Shown here in pieces: positions 57,501 through 64,000 of a stretch of DNA of 64,000 nt. Source of the stretch: Sclerodactyla briareus (taxonomy: Eukaryota; Echinodermata; Holothuroidea; Dendrochirotida; Sclerodactylidae); assembly GCA_026419785.1 (NCBI GenBank), contig JAODTK010000045.1, positions 248,001 to 312,000 of the forward strand, read 5' to 3'. The position numbers and the translations under genes were made by a program. The first letter of the stretch is position 1. Each line of letters starts with the position of its first letter. The notes beneath the pieces are model-generated. The model did no database searches, was not told the origin of the DNA, and was given only the letters and a program-made list of their open reading frames with translations.

Positions 57501-60500
57501 ACCATGTCTTTCTGTTCTCGTGGTGATTCATCCTTCAATCACATTATATTTACTCCATTAGCATCTCTGAAGAAATAACGGACGGGACTGGTATTAGGTT
57601 TGTCAATCATGCATCTTTAATGTTCTCATGCTGTGGTTTTAGGGAACTATGTACTACTATGTACTCATGGTAGCATGAGATACAACAGTTTGTTAACCTT
57701 GTCTGCTGCTTTTTTTTATTTCCGTTTCTCTTCCAGGCTGTTGCTGCGATGAACTTCAGCACTCCCACCCCCATCCAGGCGATGACGGTACCCGTGGCAC
57801 TCCTTGGGAAGGACATCTGTGCATGTGCTGCTACGGGAACAGGTAAACATTGTCCTTGACAATATTCCCCTCCCGTACCTAATGCATTTGCTTCCTGTGT
57901 TTGTGCATACACCTTTTACCAACATTTACCATTCGAACATGTAGCTTTAATGACAAATGTTACCAGTCCCTGATTTGGTGTTACTCTGATTTAGTTTTCT
58001 CAACATATGCACTGGTACTGGGGCAAGTATCCCTCTTGATGTTCTAGGTGAATTTTACAACTGATTATGCTTATTTGTTATTGTCTGAATACCCTCAGAG
58101 GAATCAATCATGTTTTGGTAGTTCAGATTCTTAAATAAGAAAGCCATCTACAGAGAACATGGTGCGGCTATCTCAACAGTTATATATTTTAGATATATTT
58201 TTAGAAAGGATACCCTCATATCTTAACAGGAATTTATTAAAAAAAAAGCCATTTCCTGAATCACATAACCTTTACCTGCCCTGTACCTACGCAATGCTTA
58301 TGAGCCTATCGTGGACTACCTTAATGGCTATGGAGGTCATTCATGATTGTCAGTAGGAGTAGGTTATCAACATTGCTACAGAACACAATAATAGGTAGAG
58401 AGAGGAGAGGGAGATTCTGTGCTTATGACACATTGGTTGTTGCTTGTAGATAACACACCCCAGGTGGGAGTGAGAGCATTTGGACTCTGGGATTTTGACA
58501 TTTGGAGGCTGTTTCCAGATTTGTAATGACTATTATGCTCTCCCTATGTATGCAGGTAAAACAGCAGCCTTCATGCTGCCCACCCTGGAGCGTCTGTTGT
58601 ACAAGCCCCGTCAGGCCCCGGTCAGCAGGGTTCTGGTCCTGGTCCCCACCAGGGAACTGGGTGTGCAAGTCTTCCAAGTCACACAGCAGCTTGGTCAGTT
58701 CACTGGTGTCCAGGTGTCCCTGGCAGTAGGTAAGTCATTGTCATGATAGCTTGGTCGGCAGGGATCTAGGGTTATTACTGCCTTGGGGAGCCGGGTGTGC
58801 AAGTCACAAAGCAGCTCGGTCGATGTACTGGTGTCAAGGGACCATGGTATAGTGAAAAAAAATGGGCATAAGTGAAAAATTGCCTCCAAATGTGTACTTT
58901 CCTGTAAATTCACAATTTTGATGATTTTGCCTAATTTTGAGAGCCAAATTTATGTGTTTAGTGATATTCAGGCATGTGTAATATTTCACGGTGTTTGGCA
59001 ACTCTTGACTGGAGATATTTGCGAAGAACCCATGCAAAAATTCTGACGGACACGCAAACACACAACCACACTACAGACGACTTTTAAGAGTGGACCACCC
59101 TTACTGGATCACCTGACACCCCACCAAGGGTACCTTCAGTGGATATTCTCAACCAGCACTATTGTTACTATAGTAACCATTACTATGGTAACCAGTAACA
59201 GTAAATATAGGTGGAATGGCAAATTGATTACAATATCTCAACCGGCTCTACGGGGCTGATGAGATAATTTGGGTGCAAGTAAATAAACAGCTTAATCAGA
59301 CCATTGGAGTTGATCATCTCTCTCATTTCTGACTTCCCAACTAGCCTATCAAAACCCTATGTCCACGGATGTCTCTCTCTGAAGTGATGAAGGGCATGGC
59401 CTGAGATCTAGCAGATTGGGGAGCAGATTGAGCAGATTTTCATCTGTCAGATATGGTTGTTATAAGCACATTCTGTGGTGTAAGTGCCAATGCAACCCAC
59501 TGAATGACTGAACAGTTCAGGGGAATAGACAAGATTCCCCCCATAAGCAATATCGTTATGGCTATTTTTAAAGTCACCATATTGGAAACGCAACCAATTC
59601 ATCCCATGTTTTCGAATGTTATTGTTGATAAGTATGGGGGGAAATCTGTTTTGTGTTGGCAGGATTTATAATTTTCGGCAGAGAGGAATTTCGAAAGATC
59701 GAACACTGTACGTTCAACGTCAAACTGCTGTCATTCCCTTGTGACTTTTGACAATATCATTATCACCTAATTAACTGTAACTTTGAGCTGGCTTATCCGA
59801 CGTGCAGGCATAGTAGAGAGGCTTTACTATAGCTGAAAGCCTAATTGCCTAGCACACTGTAGTGTGCACAGCCCTACCTAGTGTTATAGCTACATTGGTT
59901 CCAATGTGAAAGTTGCATGTTAATCTTCTTTCAGGTGGTCTCGCTGTGAAGCTACAGGAGGCAGCCTTGCGTAAAGTCCCGACATCATCATCGCCCTCTG
60001 GTCGTCTCATCGATCATCTCCACAACACACCTTCATTCGGCCATGGACTCCATAGAAGTACTGATACTCGATGAGGCTGACAGGTATAGTTTACAACCTA
60101 AACCAACTTTACAACCTCTCCACTTAAAACAAAACATGTGTGCAAGCAGTAGAGGCAAATTTTAAATGGCATATGGTTTGTTTGTTTCTCCTGCACAGCA
60201 AGTTTAGTACATTTGATTCTATCGCCAATTTCCATGATGCATATGATAATCAAGGCCAATCAATCCATGAGTGGTTTCATCAGCCTGTTGATATATCAAC
60301 TGGCAGGGATTGAAATAAGGGATCAGAGTCCGGGGTTACTTTTCAGAAGAAAGAGCCTCTGGTTCATGGTATCTGTCATGGAACCAGGGGTTATTTTGGT
60401 GGGACAGGGGCTCTGATCACTTCTTCGACTTCTGCATTGAGGAGGGGGCTTCAGATGAGAAAATAACCAAGAGGCTTGTAAAACCTTGCTCACATGCATT

Positions 60501-63500
60501 ACTACATACACTGAAATGTCAGTCTGCCAACCAAAAATTGAAATCGTGTGGTTGCCAATTAGTATGCCAATGTGACCAAGTGAAGACCCCAGGGGCTATT
60601 TTCCCCCTCAAAAATAGCCCCTGGTTTATCCAATTTCATCAGAACCTGGGGTGACGATGTATTTTAGGGGGGTAATAGCCCTTGGGCCCCCGCTTATCAG
60701 AACGTGTCAAGGTCATGTAATGCGTGTGTATCACATTTCATGGAGTAGATGAGATACTTTGAGGAACGATGAAGGAAATCATCAAGATGTGCTCAGTGAC
60801 CAGACAGACCTGCTCTTTTCTGCTTACTATGACTTGACCGGTCGGCAAACATATGCCGTTGGGGTGAAATGGTATGGTGCATTGTTTTATCTCTCTTTGG
60901 GGTCGGTGCTTGGTCAGGCAGTCCCCTCTCTGAAGCAATCACCACCTAAAATATTTGTTTCCGGGGGCAGGTTCAGTGAATATCTGCCTCCCCATCATGT
61001 CGGCCACAAGGCCAATCCCCGCTTGGACATCACCCCATCCACCTGGTGTGAATGGTCAGGTGGGGGGGGGGGGGTCCACTGCAAAATTTGCACTGTCACT
61101 AGGAATCTGGATTCAACAGTTAGCACAGGGGACTTGTGGTACAAAGGGGAAAAAAAAGTGAATTGCCATTTTTGGCCTCTGAAGAATAATAATTTCAGCT
61201 TGTGCCTTTTGTCAGAGTTGGTGTTCGGGGATTTACGTGTTGAAACTGCTTTCATGTAGTTGGAAAATATTTACATCATCTAGATATTGCTTGAATGGGT
61301 GAATTCTTCATTCTTAACTGGTACAGTGTTTTATGTTTGCATGAGTGGCATCCTGACAAGGGCTGATTTCGAAACTATATATCATAGATAGATGGGAATA
61401 TAAGTAAGGAAACGTACTTTCAGCCAATTGAAGTGTTAATTGTAGATTCTCCTTAAAACTGAATCTGTTCTCCTCTAAAATGAGTCGTGGTTCTTGAAGT
61501 GGCCTTGACGAGTGTTATCCATTTATTTTGAGGAATTTGAAGATTTCATGATGTGGCACGGGAGATGATGCAATGACTGACCGTTAGAAGACTTACACAG
61601 TATATGGTGGAATTTGCGCAGTGATAACAGGAAGACAAAACTCAGGGTTCAGATAGGAATGAATGAGATTATTCTCAAAAATATGTTAAATATCGCACGG
61701 CTCGCACCATGACATACAAGGGTAATTTAGCATAGTCCATTTACCTTCCTTTTTGGCCACACTCAAATCAGTGTTATTCTGTCTGGGGGTTGCATGGCTT
61801 TCATAAGTTAATAGAAAACACCACAGGGAACACAAAAAGTAAGTAACATTCAGGGTACTTTGCACTTTGTGGTGTAGCTTCAAAGTTGTAAAGTACTACA
61901 CCAGATCGGATTTAGACACTTGGACCGTGGGGAGGACCCAGTAGGTCTTTGAGTTGTCATTCTATTTGATTAAATAAGATTGGTTTGTCAGAAACAATAC
62001 ATTTTTCTGAAGAATGTGGCTGGATTTAGAACCTGTTATCCAGATAATTATGATATGATAACTAATCTTCAAAAAAACTGCGTGCAATGAGTTATAAGTT
62101 TAGTACCAATATTGATTGACTGTGTCCTGAACATGTTTGAGATAAAAATAATTCCACCATTTTGCAACAGGTGAAAGACCTTGCCCTCGTCTTTCAAGAC
62201 CCTGTCAGATATTGTGAACGAGAACACGGAGGTGGCCTATAACATGAGACAGGAATTCATTCCGTTATCAGGACCAACAAAGAGGGAGACAGGGAGGCGA
62301 TAGTAGCCGGTAAGATGTGACCCTGGTGTCACCTGTGGTGATTTAGGCTCTACATCGGACAATACATTGAAGGAATCTTGGCAGCTGGGATTAGTGATGT
62401 ATGGTTGGTCATTGTGAGATCCAATATTACAAATTGCCATAGGCTAGGATTTCATAGGTTGGAGTATGCGGGCTGCCGCAATGCCATATTAGACATTCGG
62501 TTTGACTCGAGCTAAGAATGATGAACATGGAAGTGCGTAGCCCCAGGAGGAGAAAGTGATCCAATTTTTTCAACTTGAAGGTAATTGGTTGCGCCAGGAT
62601 TACAGATGCATTATCCAAGTTGTTGTGTGAGAGAAACAGATGGTATTTTTATTCAAGGAAACGATATCTTACTTTCTTCATAGTACGTTTTTTTTTAAAA
62701 TTTTTCACTTTTTGAAACACTCGGTTGGATCGTCTAACTGACTAATTATCATAGCTGGGGGAGAACCGAATACGTCGGTCCAAACATATGGTCAATGAGT
62801 TCCTGTTTACATAGTTAGAGGACATCAAAGTTTTAGTGCACATGTATTGAGCACGATATATAAGAGATATAAGATTAAGGCCATACTGATGATGATGTAG
62901 TACTTGCACAATCCTGCCAACATTGTTGGTTTTCCTACTAAAATTAAACATTAATTTCACTTTAAAAAAATTGTCTATGAGAGAGAATGCCATAGTGGGT
63001 TGGTAGGTGTTGATGATGTTGTGGTGTTGATTTGATGAGAGAAAAACAAAAACTTCGTGGAAATGTGAGTTATCAACACAATGAACAATGGAATACATCA
63101 CGTAATTATCTATTGTTCAACTGTGATGTCATGGTGCGTAATTGTGCATTAGAGACTGTCCCAAATTCGTGCATACAGACAAACCGTGAAGGCCAATAAC
63201 TCCACATCGAATATGTATTGAAATTGGGGTTTGACATAAGGTAAGGTCTACCATCCCTGCAATATTAACCTCATGGTATTCAAGCCAGCAGGTGTCTCCA
63301 ATCAAATTGATTAAACTATCGATTTTTCAGCTCTCTGCTGCAGGACATTCCACGATCACTGCTGGTGTTTGTACGACGAAGCGGGCAGCCCACCGTTTGT
63401 TGGGTCCTGGGGTTACTGGGGGACTAACAGGTGGGGGAACTTCATGGGTAACTCTCTACTCAGCAAAGGTATGTACAACCAAGCAAAATCTATAGCCTCT

Positions 63501-64000
63501 GCAAAAACACTAACCACTATCTCTTAAAAGACAGCCCCCATGTTCTTCAGTTGATCACACTGAAAGAATGGATGCAGCATGCACTATTTCAATGTTTTGA
63601 GAGCAGACTAAACACTGACAGTAGTGTATGTGAATAATGTGAGCCAGGTTTCATAGGCTCTGGGTTACTTACTAAATTTGGAGCCCTTGGCCTCAGTGCA
63701 GGAGATAAGAAAGTAGTCTGGGACCCTGGTACTATTGAAGTAGCCCCTGGTCTCCATCTCTTATTTTGACTCCTTCCCGGTTCTCGGATCTCAGGCCAGG
63801 GGTGTACCCGTCCCACCTGCTACTGGGACTGCCATTTAACGTCTCTTCGGAAAGAACGATCAGTGAACTCTAGGATTGTACCACTTCCTCAGAACCTGGA
63901 GGAACGGGAGATACACGTCTGATGCAACTGCTCACAGCTGACTGATGAGACTTTTTGTAAATATTCCATAACCAACTCAGGAACCCACCAGTCCACTGCT
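51435..64000 (+). CDS. DDX27: DEAD-box RNA helicase DDX27 (Drs1 family), 3' end outside window
   Basis: Nucleolar ATP-dependent RNA helicase needed for 60S ribosomal subunit and 28S/5.8S rRNA maturation. Ten exons are readable. The N-terminus MDFIRTIGEDDEVPDESE is the family's IGEDDEV motif, followed by an acidic, charged region. The segment FEQMNLSRPLLKAVAAMNF leads into the Q motif PTPIQ. Next come motif I AATGTGKT, Ia PTREL, II DEAD, III S-A-T, then the second RecA domain up to RTFHDH and GEL-HGNLS. The end, with motifs V-VI and the basic tail, is beyond 64000. Exons 1 and 3-6 are clean. Exons 7-10 each contain several single-base indels, and exon 2 probably has one surplus A. Because identity is otherwise high, I read these as sequence errors rather than a pseudogene. 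Confidence 0.92.
51760..52293. mobile_element. Inverted-repeat element in DDX27 intron 1
   Basis: ACATGTTTAGCGTCC (51784) and its inverse GGATGCTAAACATGT (52256-52270) are embedded in longer inverted arms (AGGCAAAATAAAAAT / ATTTTTACTTGGCCT). Boundaries are approximate. Confidence 0.55.
52419..54256. mobile_element. 1.84-kb non-autonomous hAT element in DDX27 intron 1
   Basis: The ends CACTGCTCGAAAT and (reverse complement) CAGTGCTCGAAAT match at 12 of 13. The flanks carry a perfect 8-bp duplication TACTAATC (52411-52418 and 54257-54264). Subterminal TCGGGCTAGT words repeat near both ends. No transposase frame found; GC- and A/T-rich filler only. Confidence 0.92.
54306..54619. mobile_element. 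314-bp hAT element in DDX27 intron 1
   Basis: A perfect 16-bp inverted repeat CAGTGTTTCCTCTAAG, with a perfect 8-bp duplication GTGTGGAA on both sides (54298-54305 and 54620-54627). Only 41 bases separate it from the previous hAT's target duplication. Confidence 0.93.
54786..55173. mobile_element. Foldback element with a 20-bp-type minisatellite core
   Basis: The left arm AATCATGCTCAGGTGGCATT, TGATTGTGCAATAATG, GTCTGTAGTC is mirrored by the right arm (55118-55173). The centre repeats AATGAGACAGGGGACC-like words. Confidence 0.75.
55484..55679 (+). CDS. DDX27: DDX27 exon 2 (probable extra A)
   Basis: Begins AVAPKGFPSNKKIGHSDFNK. It ends RIQEIRAKTKK in phase 1, although exon 3 needs phase 0. 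One A fewer in GCAAAAACG gives AKRRK joined to LEAEAK, in keeping with this charged region. Confidence 0.85.
56130..56358 (+). CDS. DDX27: DDX27 exon 3
   Basis: An acidic low-complexity exon from LEAEAKRDEEV to SEKRIKRMMKE. Acceptor TTTCTTCCCAG, donor GTCAGT, phase 0 to 1. Confidence 0.85.
56515..56600 (+). repeat. SINE 3' end
   Basis: CTTTGAGCGAGTCTTCGACC, GGAAAAGCGCTATAAGAAC and an ATT-rich tail in DDX27 intron 3; the head is missing. Confidence 0.8.
56769..56875 (+). CDS. DDX27: DDX27 exon 4
   Basis: Reads GPEEVTEEKPFFEEVSGDAD then DISSFEQMNLSRPLLK, the family's segment just before the helicase core. Acceptor TTTGTCCTAG, donor GTGAGA, phase 1 to 0. Confidence 0.92.
56988..57007. repeat. 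20-base C run in DDX27 intron 4
   Basis: Pure C homopolymer; another of 15 lies at 57351-57365. Confidence 0.95.
57737..57842 (+). CDS. DDX27: DDX27 exon 5 (Q motif, first half of motif I)
   Basis: Reads AVAAMNFSTPTPIQAMTVPV then ALLGKDICACAATGTG. Acceptor CTCTTCCAG, donor GTAAAC, phase 0 to 1. The P-loop is split by the next intron. Confidence 0.95.
58556..58729 (+). CDS. DDX27: DDX27 exon 6 (end of motif I, motif Ia)
   Basis: Reads GKTAAFMLPTLERLLYKPRQ, then RVLVLVPTRELGVQVFQVTQ. Acceptor ATGTATGCAG, donor GTAAGT, phase 1 to 1. Confidence 0.95.
   Translation, partial: VKQQPSCCPPWSVCCTSPVRPRSAGFWSWSPPGNWVCKSSKSHSSLVSSLVSRCPWQ
59640..59770 (-). repeat. Leader fragment of the 310-bp element, reversed
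   Basis: GTTCAACGTCAAACTG and CCCTTGTGACTTTTGACAAT match, in reverse, the sequence just upstream of the array at 15060-15120. Confidence 0.6.
59935..60083 (+). CDS. DDX27: DDX27 exon 7 (motifs Ib and II, frameshifted)
   Basis: GGLAVKLQEAALRKVP is in frame. The conserved D-I-I-I-A, S-G-R-L-I-D-H-L-H-N and M-D-S-I-E-V-L-I-L-D-E-A-D segments then lie in successive other frames, so about three indels occur within 150 bases. Donor GTATAG. Confidence 0.9.
60320..60665. repeat. Short inverted repeats in DDX27 intron 7
   Basis: CCAGGGGCTATTTT and its inverse AAAATAGCCCCTGG form a tight hairpin at 60589-60624. GATCAGAGTCC (60322) and GGGGCTCTGATC (60406) form a looser one. Confidence 0.6.
60745..60838 (+). 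CDS. DDX27: DDX27 exon 8 (motif III, damaged reading)
   Basis: Pieces read YFEE, MKEIIKMCSVTRQT, LFS and TM, matching the family's EYFEEQMKEII...RQTMLFSATM in several frames. Ends are approximate because of indels. Confidence 0.8.
62171..62309 (+). CDS. DDX27: DDX27 exon 9 (frameshifted)
   Basis: VKDLAL, then NENTEVAYNMRQEFI, then RTNKEGDREAIVA occur in different frames. Acceptor TTGCAACAG, donor GTAAGA. It corresponds to the linker entering the second RecA domain. Confidence 0.88.
63331..63468 (+). CDS. DDX27: DDX27 exon 10 (motif IV region, frameshifted)
   Basis: Frames in turn give CRTFHDHC, TKRAAHRLLG, then QVG, ELHGN and TQQ, matching RTF.DH..F..TK..AHR...G..GLQVGELHGNLS. Acceptor TTTTTCAG, donor GTATGT. 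Confidence 0.85.
63470..64000. other. Start of DDX27 intron 10, no feature seen
   Basis: No further helicase exon is readable before the window ends. Confidence 0.6.

Noticed and set aside
55484-63468. DDX27 as a pseudogene
   Set aside because: All helicase motifs and splice sites survive with few substitutions; the frame breaks are clustered single-base indels, also seen in FEN1 and in satellites.

Overview
The window is nuclear DNA of an animal. Genes are split into short exons with consensus GT/AG splice sites, introns are kilobases long, and most of the sequence is satellites, SINEs and non-autonomous DNA transposons. The protein sequences and repeat style suggest a marine invertebrate, perhaps a deuterostome, but I cannot fix the clade by reading alone. 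There is no operon structure, CRISPR array or prokaryotic feature.

Two housekeeping genes are recognised with confidence on the right. They are arranged head to head with 514 bp between start codons. FEN1 (flap endonuclease 1) runs leftward from 50920 to about 27688 in 11 exons. DDX27 (DEAD-box helicase for 60S ribosome assembly, yeast Drs1) runs rightward from 51435 and leaves the window after exon 10. The shared upstream region has a perfect E2F-type site. A third, unidentified gene ends on the plus strand at 12696; its last three exons are phase-compatible.

Region by region: 1-0.7 kb holds a reversed copy of a satellite seen again at 32.4-37.7 kb. 4.1-10.9 kb is a composite block flanked by inverted repeats, filled with AT-rich and then very GC-rich tandem arrays, without a credible gene. 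11.2-12.7 kb is the unknown gene's 3' end. 13.4-15 kb is a hairpin repeat interrupted by a 1.3 kb inverted-repeat element. 15.1-20.7 kb is two arrays of a ~310-bp unit. 20.7-27.6 kb is mostly featureless. 27.7-51 kb is FEN1, its introns loaded with a ~590-bp satellite, hAT elements, SINEs and a duplicated, dead exon 5. 51.4-64 kb is DDX27, with two hAT insertions in intron 1.

Four elements have hAT-type terminal inverted repeats and perfect 8-bp target-site duplications. Both large satellites are rich in AGGTCA nuclear-receptor half-sites. Coding exons show a patchy excess of 1-base indels, often homopolymers one base too long, in two unrelated essential genes. This reads as mosaic sequence quality rather than gene death. 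Frame-dependent statements about FEN1 exons 2, 4, 7 and 9-11 and DDX27 exons 2 and 7-10 should be read with that in mind.
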